Below are positions 25,596 through 35,047 of a stretch of 64,000 nucleotides of DNA, one piece after another. The stretch is from contig OZ244148.1 in NCBI GenBank assembly GCA_965216255.1, positions 3,906,001 through 3,970,000 of the forward strand, in the 5' to 3' direction. Source of the stretch: G965216255 sp965216255 (lineage in GTDB: Bacteria > Bacteroidota > Rhodothermia > Rhodothermales > Bin80). Numbering within the stretch: position 1 is the first letter of the stretch; each line of letters begins with the position of its first letter. The position numbers were made by a program, and so were the translations under genes. The notes under the pieces were generated by a model, which made no database searches, was not told where the DNA came from, and worked only from the letters and a program-made list of their open reading frames with translations.

Positions 25596-27011
25596 TTAGA
25601 TGTTGATGGAGGCGCCTATCGCGGCCCTGGTGGCTTCTAGCACGGCCTCTGACAGCGTGGGATGCGGATGCACGGCCTCAAGGATTTCGTGGTACGTGGT
25701 CTCCAACTCGCGAGCCGTGACGGCTTCTGCGATGAGCTCTGTGGCGTCGTGTCCAATGATATGGCAGCCGAGAAATTCGCCGTACCGGGCGTCGTAGATT
25801 ACCTTTACGAAGCCGTCAGCGTGGCCCGCAGCGGACGCCTTGCCCGATGCAGAGAAGGGAAATTTGCCCACCTTGATGTCGTAGCCGGACTCCCGCGCCT
25901 TTGCCTCCGTCAGGCCAACCGAGGCAATCTGGGGCTGGCAGTACGTGCAGCCCGGAATATTATCCCGGTTGAGCGGGCGCACATCGTGCCCGGCAATCTT
26001 TTCGACACACAAGATGCCTTCGTGACTGGCCTTGTGGGCAAGCCACGGCGGGCCGGCCACGTCGCCTATGGCATATACGCCGAGCGCCGGCGTTCGGCTG
26101 AATGCGCCGGTTTGAATAAAGCCACCCTCAACGGCTATGCCGAGGTCTTCCAGACCCAGGTTTTCGACATTGCCTGCCACGCCCACCGCCGAGAGCACCT
26201 GGTCGCACCGGATGGCCTTCTTGCCCTTTATTGCGACCCGCAGCCCGTCTTTATCTTCGCTTACGCCTTCTACCATGGAGCCTGTCAGGGCCTTGATTCC
26301 CATCTTCTTGAAGGACCGCGCCAGCTGCTTTGAGACTTCAATATCCTCCACCGGTACCAGGCGATCTAGCAATTCGATGATGGTTACCTCGGTTCCCATG
26401 TGGTGGTAGAAGTATGCGAATTCGACGCCTATTGCGCCGGCGCCCACGATGACGAGGCGCTTGGGCGCGCTCGTTTGAAGCAGGGCTCCCCTGTAATCAA
26501 TAATGTCCTTGTCGTCGACGGGTAAGGTGGGGATTTCCAGGGCGCGTGCCCCGGTGGCGATGATGATATGCTCCGCGCTGAGGGTCTGGCTTGTGCCCAC
26601 CGCCTTGCCGTCCATGTCTACGGACGGCTCCACGCTAATGGCTCCGCTGCCCAGGAGCGTGCCGTGCCCGAAATGCACATCGACGCCGTTTTTCTTCATC
26701 AGGAATGCCACGCCGCGATTCATCTTGCCGGCCACGTCGCGGCTCCGGGCGATGACCTGCGCAAAGTCCGGGCGTATGGCGCCTTCCAGCATCAGTCCAT
26801 AGTCGGACAGATGCCCGGCATATGCCATGAGTTCAGCGCTCTTGAGCAGGGCCTTTGTGGGTATGCAGCCCACGTTCAGGCACACGCCGCCCAGCTTATT
26901 CCTTTCTATTACGGCGGTGCGGAATCCGAGCTGCCGGGACCGGATGGCGGTCTCATAGCCGCCCGGTCCCGTGCCGACCACTATTACATCATAGGAAGCG
27001 CTGCTTGCCAT
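25596..27011 (-). CDS. lpdA: Dihydrolipoyl dehydrogenase
   Basis: The product is 471 aa, the E3 component that reoxidises lipoamide in pyruvate/2-oxoglutarate dehydrogenase or glycine cleavage complexes. The FAD-binding VVGTGPGGYETAIR and the redox disulfide GGVCLNVGCIPTK are near the N-terminus. NAD binding is in VIVGAGAIGVEFAYFYHHMG, and the C-terminal dimer-interface catalytic His is in VHPHPTLSEAV. The start was set at ATG 27011 (MASSASYDVIVVG). The partner E1/E2 genes are not in the window. Confidence 0.95.
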   Translation of the reverse strand: MASSASYDVIVVGTGPGGYETAIRSRQLGFRTAVIERNKLGGVCLNVGCIPTKALLKSAELMAYAGHLSDYGLMLEGAIRPDFAQVIARSRDVAGKMNRGVAFLMKKNGVDVHFGHGTLLGSGAISVEPSVDMDGKAVGTSQTLSAEHIIIATGARALEIPTLPVDDKDIIDYRGALLQTSAPKRLVIVGAGAIGVEFAYFYHHMGTEVTIIELLDRLVPVEDIEVSKQLARSFKKMGIKALTGSMVEGVSEDKDGLRVAIKGKKAIRCDQVLSAVGVAGNVENLGLEDLGIAVEGGFIQTGAFSRTPALGVYAIGDVAGPPWLAHKASHEGILCVEKIAGHDVRPLNRDNIPGCTYCQPQIASVGLTEAKARESGYDIKVGKFPFSASGKASAAGHADGFVKVIYDARYGEFLGCHIIGHDATELIAEAVTARELETTYHEILEAVHPHPTLSEAVLEATRAAIGASINI

Positions 27012-27159
27012 GTCTTGTGCTCTTGATTGGTAAACGATTCGGCCGGGAAGCCACAGCAAGAACAAACCAGTTTGGTGCCCTGCGGTTCTCCACCCGGAGG
27101 AGGACGCCTATTGGGAGCGGGTCTCGAGAAGGCTGGTCCATACCGGGGCAAGGGTGCCT

Positions 27160-27945
27160 CTACTGCGCGGCCCCAAGATCTTCAATGTTAATGCGATCCA
27201 CGCCTGCGGGGGTGCTAAGGCGCAGGGACAACACCGGCGGATTCAGTGTCATCTCACGGTAGTGCAAAGAGATGTTCGTGCGCTCGCCAGGGCGGCGCAG
27301 GCCAATGCGCCGGGGGTAGGGCACGCCGCCCGTGGCGTCAAATTCCGTGAAGCCGAGGGCTTCGACCAGGGCGCCATCGGCTGCGGCGTGCCGGTAATTC
27401 GCAGTACGCCAGATAGTGGGGTCAATGGTGTAGCGCAATAGGCTGCTCTCAAGGTGATAGTAGGTGCTATCGGCCCGCATCGCGAGCTCGCCATGTTGCG
27501 GCGTCACCAGGCCGAGGAGTCTGTCAAATATCGGCGCCTCCAGGAGGATGGTCGGGAGCCTGTCGGCGAGTGCGGAGCGCGGGCCGAAATACAGGCGATT
27601 CTGCAGCCGATCGTAGTAGAATAGGCTGTCGCGTGTCAGCAGCAGCCTGCCTGCTTCAATCCTCAGGGCGGTACCGGAGAGGGATACGAATAGCGAGTCG
27701 CCCCTCCGGTGCTCGATTCTGGCGGTAGCCGTGCCAGAATACACCGGGGATACGATAGATATCGCGGCCTCGGCACGCAGGGCCACAAGCGAGTCCGGTA
27801 GCGCAGAACGGAGGCTTTCCAGGATTTCCGATTCCGAATGGTTGGGAAATCGGTCCGGCATCACGGTGGCGGCGGGCCGTGTGGTGCTGCATCCGGCCAC
27901 GGTCAGGGCGAGGCACGTTAAGCGGAGCACGGTGGCTGTGCGCAT
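27160..27945 (-). CDS. DUF4292 lipoprotein
   Basis: The product is 261 aa with a lipoprotein signal (LRLTCLALTVAGC). The mature part carries the DUF4292 pattern: TATARIEHRRGDSLFVSLSG, RIEAGRLLLTRDSLFYYDRLQNRLYFG and a C-terminal RRIGLRRPGERTNISLHYREMTLN. The fold is related to LolA/LolB, so a role in lipoprotein or lipid handling at the outer membrane is plausible but unproven. The family is essentially Bacteroidota-type. The start at 27945 places the Met just before the signal; 22 bp separate it from nadK upstream, so the pair is likely co-transcribed. Confidence 0.78.
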   Translation of the reverse strand: MRTATVLRLTCLALTVAGCSTTRPAATVMPDRFPNHSESEILESLRSALPDSLVALRAEAAISIVSPVYSGTATARIEHRRGDSLFVSLSGTALRIEAGRLLLTRDSLFYYDRLQNRLYFGPRSALADRLPTILLEAPIFDRLLGLVTPQHGELAMRADSTYYHLESSLLRYTIDPTIWRTANYRHAAADGALVEALGFTEFDATGGVPYPRRIGLRRPGERTNISLHYREMTLNPPVLSLRLSTPAGVDRINIEDLGAAQ

Positions 27946-27967
27946 GGCTATCGTTCCGCTAGGCTGC

Positions 27968-28879
27968 TTAGGGATCCTGAACAAGGGCGTCCTCGTGGTG
28001 GAGCATCCCTGCCTGTGGGCCTACGCCCCAGGAAAGCTTCGAGCGGAGCGTTTGGAAATAGGGGCGGTCGGCAAATTTTACGAAGCGTATCGTGTGCGCG
28101 GCGCGCCGGATGCGTATCGTGACGCTGTCGCTGCGCGGGCGCATGCTGACCCCGTCTGTGGCAATGAGGTAGGGCAGATGCCCTCCGGTTACGCGTACTT
28201 CGATTTCTGAACTGGAGGGCACCACGACCGGGCGAATCGTCAGGCTGTGGGGCGCTACGGGACTGAGCAGTATCACATCGCTGCCCGGGGCCACAATGGG
28301 GCCGCCAACGGCCAGGGAATAGCCCGTAGAACCGGTGGGTGTCGCCACAATTAAGCCATCGGCCCAGTAGCGATCCAGCAGCGTGCCACCCACTGCCACG
28401 TCGAGTGCTACCAGCCCGGCGGGCCCCGCGCGCGCTATCACCACATCATTGAGCGCCCAGCGCGTGCCTTCTTCCTTAATGCTTGCCGCAAGCACCAGGC
28501 GTTGTTCCACGGAGAAGGCACCGGCCTCAAGGTCTTCAATGGCCGAGCGTACATGCTCGATCTCCACGTCCGCCAGAAAGCCCAGCCGGCCTATATTGAT
28601 GCCCAGAATGGGAGTGCCCCGCGTGCCTACGTCGTGGGCTGTGCGCAGCAGGGTTCCGTCGCCGCCGAAAGACAGAATGACATCGGCCTGTGCAGCAAGT
28701 TCGTCTGCCTGGCGCCCCTGCCCCTCGGCATCTGCCAGCAGGCCGCGATGGACAAGGCCCGCGGCCACGTTGGCGTGAAGCAGGTAGCTTAGGCGCGCGC
28801 CGCCCATCCAGGTTACCAGCCCTGCGACCGGTTCCCAGATGGCAGCCTTATCCGTATTCCCGGAAATTCCGTATACCAT
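27968..28879 (-). CDS. nadK: NAD kinase
   Basis: The product is 303 aa and phosphorylates NAD to NADP. The GGDGT motif (ILSFGGDGTLLRTAHD), NIGRLGFLADV, NDVVIARAG (the usual NE/ND motif) and the Gly-rich TPTGSTGYSLAVGGPIV are all present. The N-terminus MVYGISGNTDKAAIW is reasonable. It is divergent from the FAD oxidoreductase gene (94-bp spacer) and upstream of the DUF4292 lipoprotein. Confidence 0.94.
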   Translation of the reverse strand: MVYGISGNTDKAAIWEPVAGLVTWMGGARLSYLLHANVAAGLVHRGLLADAEGQGRQADELAAQADVILSFGGDGTLLRTAHDVGTRGTPILGINIGRLGFLADVEIEHVRSAIEDLEAGAFSVEQRLVLAASIKEEGTRWALNDVVIARAGPAGLVALDVAVGGTLLDRYWADGLIVATPTGSTGYSLAVGGPIVAPGSDVILLSPVAPHSLTIRPVVVPSSSEIEVRVTGGHLPYLIATDGVSMRPRSDSVTIRIRRAAHTIRFVKFADRPYFQTLRSKLSWGVGPQAGMLHHEDALVQDP

Positions 28880-28973
28880 GGCAAGAGCACCGTGTCCGTG
28901 GCAGCGCCCGGAAGCATCGCTCGCAGGCCGAGCAAATTACGTACATTCTTGTAGTCCAAAATAACGCGCGATT

Positions 28974-30269
28974 ATGTCGAAGCACGTCGTCATCATCGGA
29001 AACGGTATTACGGGAGTTACGGCGGCCCGGTTCATCCGCAAGCTAAGTAACCATCGTATTACGGTAATATCCGCGGAGACAGACCATTTCTATGCCCGCA
29101 CGGCGCTCATGTACATCTACATGGGGCACATGCGGTACCGCGATACCAAGCCGTACGAGGACGGGTTCTGGGCCAAGAACCGCATTGATCTCGTGCGGGG
29201 CTATGTCACCGAGATCGATACGGAAGAGCGGTGCGTGCACGTAGGAGGCGGGCGCACCCTGGCCTACGACGTGCTGGTCATGGCGACGGGATCGCGCTCC
29301 AACATGTTCGGCTGGCCCGGGCAGGACCTTGATGGGGTGCAGGGCCTCTACGGCATGCAGGACCTCGCGACCCTGGAGCGATGGACCGAAGGCATCGACA
29401 GGGCCGTGGTTGTGGGCGGGGGGCTCATCGGCATAGAGCTTGCCGAAATGCTGCACGCGCGCCGGATACCCGTCACGTTCCTGGTTCGCGAACAGGGATA
29501 CATGGACTACCTGTTGCCAGCGGAGGAATCGGAGCTAATCCGGCAGGAAATTATGGAGCACGGCATCGACCTGCGGCTTGGAGAAGAGCTTAAGGCCATC
29601 CTGCCGGATGCGGAGCGCCGCGCCCGGGCGGTGGTGACATCAAGCGGCGACGAAATCTCCTGCGGGTGCGTCGGACTCGCTGCCGGCGTGCATCCGAACA
29701 TCGACGTGGCGCGGGCCTCTGGAATAGAGGCCGGCAGGGGCATTCTGGTAAACGAATTCTTCGAAACGAGCGCGCCCGGTGTGTACGCCGCGGGTGACTG
29801 TGCCGAATTTCGTCGCGACGGCATCGGCAGCCGCCGCATCGAGCAGCTGTGGTATACGGGGCGGAGGCACGGCAGGGCGGTGGCGCAGACCGTCTGCGGC
29901 AGGCGCACGGCCTATGACCGGGGCGTGTTCTTCAACTCCGCCAAGTTCTTCACGCTCGAGTACCAGACCTATGGCAGCATCGCGCCGCGCAGGCCGGATG
30001 GCATACGGACGCTGCTTTGGACGGCAGGGCGCCGAAGGAAGCTGCTCAGGATCGATTACGCCGAGGAGAACCGGCGGGTGGTGGGGTTCAACAGCTTGGG
30101 CGTTCGGCTTCGGCACGATGTCTGCGAGCACTGGCTCCTGGGCGGGGTCCCTATCAGCGAAGTGGTCCGGCACCTGCGCCAGGCCCTCTTTGATCCCGAG
30201 TTCTGCCGCAACCATGCAGGTGCCGTCGCCGCCATCTATCACCAAACCGAAAGTGTCCATGTCGCGTAA
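28974..30269 (+). CDS. NAD(P)/FAD-dependent oxidoreductase
   Basis: The product is 431 aa with a two-dinucleotide-binding-domain flavoprotein fold like NADH-rubredoxin/nitrite reductase reductases. FAD binding is in VVIIGNGITGVTAARFIRKL, NAD(P) binding in RAVVVGGGLIGIELAEML, and the second FAD contact in GVYAAGDCAEFRR. The C-terminal domain (RIEQLWYTGRRHGRAVAQTV, EYQTYGSIAPRRPDG) is not a known sub-family signature to me. It overlaps the next gene, a membrane 4Fe-4S protein, by 11 bp. This strongly suggests a coupled electron-transfer module in which the flavoprotein feeds the iron-sulfur protein. Confidence 0.85.
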   Translation: MSKHVVIIGNGITGVTAARFIRKLSNHRITVISAETDHFYARTALMYIYMGHMRYRDTKPYEDGFWAKNRIDLVRGYVTEIDTEERCVHVGGGRTLAYDVLVMATGSRSNMFGWPGQDLDGVQGLYGMQDLATLERWTEGIDRAVVVGGGLIGIELAEMLHARRIPVTFLVREQGYMDYLLPAEESELIRQEIMEHGIDLRLGEELKAILPDAERRARAVVTSSGDEISCGCVGLAAGVHPNIDVARASGIEAGRGILVNEFFETSAPGVYAAGDCAEFRRDGIGSRRIEQLWYTGRRHGRAVAQTVCGRRTAYDRGVFFNSAKFFTLEYQTYGSIAPRRPDGIRTLLWTAGRRRKLLRIDYAEENRRVVGFNSLGVRLRHDVCEHWLLGGVPISEVVRHLRQALFDPEFCRNHAGAVAAIYHQTESVHVA

Positions 30270-31692
30270 TCCGAGCTTGCAACTGACTACACCCGGAAAT
30301 GTATTTACGAGCGCGGAGAGAGTAGGGATGGCGCTGCTCGCAGCGGGGCTCGTCGGACTTCTTGTTGCCTTCATGGGTGCGGGCAGCACCTTGCCCGTGC
30401 TCTCTTTCTGGATCAGCATCGGGGGCATGGCCGCCGGCGGCGGCGTATTGATACGGGCCTATCTTGGACGCCCCGCTGGCGTGGACAACAACGGCATTTG
30501 GTTTTCGCCGGCCACGGCGCGCGGCATGGCGGGGTGGATGCTTGGCATCGTATTCACGGGATTCTACGTTCTGCTCTACTGGGCGCCGTCAACCCTGGAG
30601 CATCTTGTGCGCATGACGGATGCCCTCAGCTACGTGGTCCGCGGAGAGGCAGCCGACCGGTGGTTTCTGTATGGGTTCTTCTATACGATGGCGGTGCTGG
30701 TCATGGGTTCGCGCATGATCGTAAAGTACCGGGACAACCCCTACCAGATTCTGCGAACGATCTCGGTGATGTTCTTTCAGCTGGGCCTCGCCTTCCTCTT
30801 GCCGTCGCTGCTCAGGCTACTGAACCAGCCCGAATTCTATTTCAGCTATTTCTGGCCGCTGAAGTATGACTACCTCTGGCCCGGCAGCATTAGTGCGCTT
30901 TTGTCTACGCCTTCTGGTCTGGGCGTCTTTATGGTTTCCTGGAGTGTGGTCATGTTTTTTGTCGCCACGCCTGTTCTTACGTATTTCTTCGGCAAGCGCT
31001 GGTATTGCTCGTGGGTCTGTGGCTGCGGCGGGCTGGCGGAGACCGCCGGCGACCCATTCCGGCACCTTTCGGACAAGTCGCTGTCTTCGTGGAAGATAGA
31101 GCGGTGGATGGTGCACTCCGTCCTGGTGTTCGTCGTGCTTACGACCGCGCTCTTGTGGGTAAATGCGGCGACCGGTGGCTGGATTCTGGGGAGCCTATCC
31201 GGCACGCTCTCCCGTTTGTACGGCTTCTTTATCGGGCTCGTGTTCGCGGGAGTAATTGGCGTCGGCTTCTATCCCGTCATGGGCTCGAGGGTGTGGTGCC
31301 GGTTCGGCTGCCCCATGGCCGCCGTGCTGGGGCTGCTGCAGAAGTATTTTTCGCGCTTCCGCATCACGACCAATGGTGGCCAGTGCATTTCCTGCGGCAA
31401 CTGTTCCACCTACTGCGAAATGGGCATCGATGTGCGCTGGTACGCCCAGCGCGGGCAGAACATCGTACGAGCCTCCTGCGTCGGATGTGGCATGTGTGCC
31501 ACGGTCTGTCCCCGCGGTGTACTGAAGCTGGAAAACGGCCCCAGGAGGGGCCGCTACAACGGCCCCGTGCTGCAGCAGCATGAGGCTGTCTCGGTGCAGC
31601 GCACAGAAACGTGGCTCTCAAGCCGCGGACTCATGCCGACGGTGCAGGAGGATCTTCCGATTCTAACGGACTCGGACATCGGCGGTATGTAA
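30259..31692 (+). CDS. Membrane 4Fe-4S protein (NapH/NosR-like)
   Basis: The product is 477 aa with about six hydrophobic segments in the first 320 residues and four Cys clusters. CSWVCGCGG and CRFGCPMA are the paired CxxxC-type motifs of NapH/NosR/RdxA-type membrane ferredoxins. CISCGNCSTYCEMGIDV and CVGCGMCATVCPRGV are two ferredoxin sites near the C-terminus. Such proteins move electrons between quinones or flavoproteins and periplasmic enzymes. The ATG at 30259 lies inside the upstream flavoprotein gene; the frame extends much further upstream but overlaps it entirely. The partner terminal enzyme is not in the window. Confidence 0.85.
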   Translation: MSRNPSLQLTTPGNVFTSAERVGMALLAAGLVGLLVAFMGAGSTLPVLSFWISIGGMAAGGGVLIRAYLGRPAGVDNNGIWFSPATARGMAGWMLGIVFTGFYVLLYWAPSTLEHLVRMTDALSYVVRGEAADRWFLYGFFYTMAVLVMGSRMIVKYRDNPYQILRTISVMFFQLGLAFLLPSLLRLLNQPEFYFSYFWPLKYDYLWPGSISALLSTPSGLGVFMVSWSVVMFFVATPVLTYFFGKRWYCSWVCGCGGLAETAGDPFRHLSDKSLSSWKIERWMVHSVLVFVVLTTALLWVNAATGGWILGSLSGTLSRLYGFFIGLVFAGVIGVGFYPVMGSRVWCRFGCPMAAVLGLLQKYFSRFRITTNGGQCISCGNCSTYCEMGIDVRWYAQRGQNIVRASCVGCGMCATVCPRGVLKLENGPRRGRYNGPVLQQHEAVSVQRTETWLSSRGLMPTVQEDLPILTDSDIGGM

Positions 31693-31710
31693 TATCGGAG
31701 CAGAATTGCC

Positions 31711-33420
31711 ATGCAGGAAAATGATGATTTGGTGCGCCGCGTCGCTGCGCTCGAAAACCAGGCGCAGCGTATGCAGCGGCAACTGGATGCGCTGCAGATG
31801 CCGGGGAGGGTGCCTAGGCGAATGCCCGTCCAGCCGCGCGAAGGGAGCGCTTCTGCGGCACGGCTGCGGCGCGAAATCAAGAGCGGGGCGTGGATTGGGC
31901 GCATGGGCATCGGCCTGTTGCTCATTGGTCTGGCGCTGCTGTTCAAGTTCGGTATCGATCGCGGATGGGTTACGCCGGAGGTGCGAGTGGTCTTTGGCGC
32001 CGTGTTGGCCGCTCTTCTCATTGCCCTGGGATTGAAGCTGGTGCCGCGGCGCGAAGCCCTGGCGCACATCCTCTTGGGCGGCGGCTTCGCCACCTTTTTC
32101 GTAACCATTTTCGCGGCCTTCCAGTTTTATGAGCTGCTCTCCTACGGGCTGGCACTTGGCGCCATGACCCTCATTACGGCGGGCTGCTTTACGGCCGCCG
32201 TGCGGCTCCGGGGCAGGGTGTTGGCGCTTGTGGCCACCGCGGGCGGCCTGGGGACGCCCTTTCTTCTTAATACCGGAGAGGGTACCGCGCTCGGGCTCGC
32301 GCTCTACACGTGCCTCATAGTCGGCTGTGCGGCCGCCATATACGTCCATGGAGGATGGCGGGCTTTGCTATGGACCGCAGCAGTGGGCGGCTATCTGGCG
32401 CTCCGAGTGGGGTGGACGAACCTCCCGGAAGCGGGACCGCTGCGGCTGGTGGACCGGGTTTCTCTGCAGGCAGGATTTGTGTTCTGCCTGATTGCAACGG
32501 GGGTGCTGCCTGTGCTACGGCATCTGTGGCACCGCGCGGCGCCGGAAAGGTGGCCAGTGCCGGCGCTGCGCGTCAAGGCGCAGCTCTTGCAGCGCCCTGA
32601 TCTTGGGACCGCGGTCCTTGGCGCCTTCGTCATGGCCACCGTGTCGTGGGCCCTGTGGGACTGGCCCGACTGGGGCTGGCTCGGGGCCGGGTCGCTGCTT
32701 CTTGCCGGCTACGCCGCGACGTATGCCATCCTTCGCGGCGAGGGGATGCTGTCGGCGGCCAGTGCGCACGGAGTGGCTGCCGCGTTGGTTGCGCTCATCG
32801 TTTCCTCGCATCTGGCAGACGCCTTCTGGATTTGGTACCTGACGCTGGCGGCCGTGGCAGCGGCGCTGCATATCGTGGCCCGCTGGCCGGGAGACCGGCC
32901 GCTCGGACGCCTGGGAATTGCCGCAGCGCTGGTGGCTGCGGTATCGCTTGCAGCAAGAATTGGTGGCCTTGATGGCGCGCTGCCCGCCCTGCTGCACAGG
33001 AATGCACTGGTTGATCTTGCTGCCCTCGGGCTTTTGGCTACATGTGCCTGGACGCTGCAGGCGCCGCGGCGACGGTTGGTGTACGGTGCCGTGATTTATG
33101 TCGGTATGCTTGGATGGCTGTGGCGGGATCTTGTGGCACTGGCTAACGGGCAGGCCTATGTCAGCATTGCGTGGGGAGCCTGCGCACTGGCGCTCTTCAT
33201 CGTGGGCTGGCGGCTGCGCAGCGACGCCGTGCGCAGCGCGGGGCTTGCAACACTGTGCCTCGTGGTGGCAAAACTCTTCATAGTGGACCTCGCCCAGCTT
33301 AACGCCCTGTGGCGCATCCTCCTATTTCTGGGCTTCGGTGCGCTGCTCTTACTGCTCAGCTATCTCTTTCCCCGCCTGTGGAGAGCGGCGCGCCATCGGG
33401 AAGTGGAGGAAGCCGCATGA
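31711..33420 (+). CDS. DUF2339 polytopic membrane protein
   Basis: The product is 569 aa. A short N-terminal coiled-coil-like piece (NDDLVRRVAALENQAQRMQRQLDAL) is followed by a conserved entry (SGAWIGRMGIGLLLIGLALLFKFGIDRGWVTPEVRV) and about 15 hydrophobic segments to the end. The coiled coil plus W-I-G-R-x-G-I-G-L-L start is typical of DUF2339. Function unknown. It starts 18 bp after the Fe-S gene and its TGA overlaps the start of the next lipoprotein (ATGA), so all four or five genes from 28974 probably form one operon. Confidence 0.8.
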   Translation: MQENDDLVRRVAALENQAQRMQRQLDALQMPGRVPRRMPVQPREGSASAARLRREIKSGAWIGRMGIGLLLIGLALLFKFGIDRGWVTPEVRVVFGAVLAALLIALGLKLVPRREALAHILLGGGFATFFVTIFAAFQFYELLSYGLALGAMTLITAGCFTAAVRLRGRVLALVATAGGLGTPFLLNTGEGTALGLALYTCLIVGCAAAIYVHGGWRALLWTAAVGGYLALRVGWTNLPEAGPLRLVDRVSLQAGFVFCLIATGVLPVLRHLWHRAAPERWPVPALRVKAQLLQRPDLGTAVLGAFVMATVSWALWDWPDWGWLGAGSLLLAGYAATYAILRGEGMLSAASAHGVAAALVALIVSSHLADAFWIWYLTLAAVAAALHIVARWPGDRPLGRLGIAAALVAAVSLAARIGGLDGALPALLHRNALVDLAALGLLATCAWTLQAPRRRLVYGAVIYVGMLGWLWRDLVALANGQAYVSIAWGACALALFIVGWRLRSDAVRSAGLATLCLVVAKLFIVDLAQLNALWRILLFLGFGALLLLLSYLFPRLWRAARHREVEEAA

Positions 33421-33959
33421 TCGGGGCAGGGACCGCCTGGCCCTGCGCCCTTGCCATTCTGGCAGGCTGTGCGGGTACAATGGGCGCGAACGTACAATAT
33501 GATTCGGGTAGCGACCGGACGACGTATACGGCGCGCCGGAGCGTGCTGGGCCACCGCGACATGAGTGCGGGTCTGGCCAGTGGCCAGCGTGTGTTCTGGC
33601 AGGCGGAGGCGGCGTGTGCAGGCGAGGCGTGCGTGCCGGAAGAGGTATCGCTGGTTTTCTTCAACGACAGCAGTTCCGATCTGAACTTGGATTATCGCCG
33701 GCTGCAAATTGACATCGATGGCAGGCAGAGCAGTTGGGCCGACCTTGCTTCCGAGGACGTGGTCATATTTGCGGTGCCCCGGGGGGAATTTATTCGAGTC
33801 CAGATTTCCGGGGAATATTTTCTTCAATTGGCGGCGGCGCAGTCGGTCCGTGTCTATTTTGGCCTGACGGCGAGCGCGGAATTTGCCGTGCCCTTCGGGC
33901 GACGCGAAGCGTTTCGTGATCTGGCCATAGCCGCGGGATTGACTCGCAACGGGACGTAG
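33417..33959 (+). CDS. Small lipoprotein, unknown function
   Basis: The product is 180 aa with a lipoprotein signal (PCALAILAGC). The mature part is beta-rich with FFNDSSSDLNLDYRRLQIDIDG, EYFLQLAAAQSVRVYFGL and a C-terminal EFAVPFGRREAFRDLAI. I do not recognise a family. The ATG overlaps the DUF2339 stop (ATGA), implying translational coupling. Confidence 0.65.
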   Translation: MIGAGTAWPCALAILAGCAGTMGANVQYDSGSDRTTYTARRSVLGHRDMSAGLASGQRVFWQAEAACAGEACVPEEVSLVFFNDSSSDLNLDYRRLQIDIDGRQSSWADLASEDVVIFAVPRGEFIRVQISGEYFLQLAAAQSVRVYFGLTASAEFAVPFGRREAFRDLAIAAGLTRNGT

Positions 33960-33962
33960 CGA

Positions 33963-34838
33963 GTGGAGGGCATGCCACCATCTTTCTGGAAGCACGGCGC
34001 TGTCGCGCTACTTTGCCTGGCGGGTTGCGCCCGCGAAGAGGTGGAGCCGGTGTGGGTGAAAGATTTACTGGAGGCGGAGCGAAGCTTCTCTGACATGCTC
34101 GCGGTGGACGGCATGCGCAGTGCCCTGCTTCATTTTCTGGCCACGTCTTCGGTGGCGCTAGGTCCGGGACCCGTGGAGGGGCGTGCATGGGCGGCCGAGC
34201 AGACGGATACTGCGATGCACATCCGGGCGCGGCACGGACATGTTGCTGCTGCGGGAGACCTTGGCTATTCGATTGGGCTATGGTTGCGCTCCGACTCGGC
34301 GGCGGGCCACTACGTGCACATTTGGCGAAGAAAGAGCCCGGGAGCGTGGCGCATTGCGTTCACCGCGTGGCTGCGCCACGGATCGGTGGCGAAGACAGCT
34401 CGTCTGGACACGTCCGAAAGCCGGGGCTGGATTAGATCAAGGCGCAAGCTCTACCAGGAGGCGGCGCGTGTTTCCATGCTCCGGGCCGACAAGGATCTGG
34501 CGCAGCGTTCGCTGGACAGGAGCGCGCGCTGGGCATTCACCGACGTGGCGGCCGATTCGATCCTCTACCTGCAGGAAGGGGCGCCGCCCATCCGCGGAAA
34601 GGCCCGGATGCTTGCATCCCTTGGCAAAGACACGGGGATCCTGTCGTGGATTCCGGTGGAGGGGGTCATGGCGAAAGCGGGAGATCTTGGCTACACGTAC
34701 GGCTTCCAAGCGGCCAGGCAGGATTCATCGGTGCAGTCGCGTGCCTATCTCCGGATTTGGAAGGCCAGGCGGGACAGTTCGTGGAGCGCAGTGGTACACG
34801 CCGTCACACGTCCGATTCTAGGCGGCGTCGGCAGGTGA
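33963..34838 (+). CDS. Lipoprotein with two SnoaL/DUF4440-like halves
   Basis: The product is 291 aa with a lipoprotein signal (AVALLCLAGC). The rest looks like two related domains of about 120 residues with nuclear-transport-factor-2-like phrases. First half: LEAERSFSDMLAVDGMRSALLHFLA then GHVAAAGDLGYSIGLW. Second half: DLAQRSLDRSARWAFTDVAADSILYL then VMAKAGDLGYTYGFQ. The repeated GDLGYxxGxxxxR and Y-x-x-I-W-x-x-x motifs support an internal duplication, and the fold resembles DUF4440/SnoaL. Role unknown. The start is GTG 33963; ATG 33972 is an alternative, but its GGAGGG sits only 1 bp away. Confidence 0.6.
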   Translation: MEGMPPSFWKHGAVALLCLAGCAREEVEPVWVKDLLEAERSFSDMLAVDGMRSALLHFLATSSVALGPGPVEGRAWAAEQTDTAMHIRARHGHVAAAGDLGYSIGLWLRSDSAAGHYVHIWRRKSPGAWRIAFTAWLRHGSVAKTARLDTSESRGWIRSRRKLYQEAARVSMLRADKDLAQRSLDRSARWAFTDVAADSILYLQEGAPPIRGKARMLASLGKDTGILSWIPVEGVMAKAGDLGYTYGFQAARQDSSVQSRAYLRIWKARRDSSWSAVVHAVTRPILGGVGR

Positions 34839-35047
34839 GCCTCGGACTCTGATGGCCCCGCCACATCGGGCTTCAAGGAGGGGATACGGAGCGCCCCGTC
34901 CTCGCGGCCGGCGCGCGCGCGAACGTGCGCAGGTGGGCGATGCCACGCGGAGCTCTCCACTTCACGCCCAGCCCGAATGCGCTGCGCCGTGCGCAAGAGA
35001 CCATACGCGAGCCGGCCCGTCGTAGAGGCTACCCGCGCCTCCCGGCT

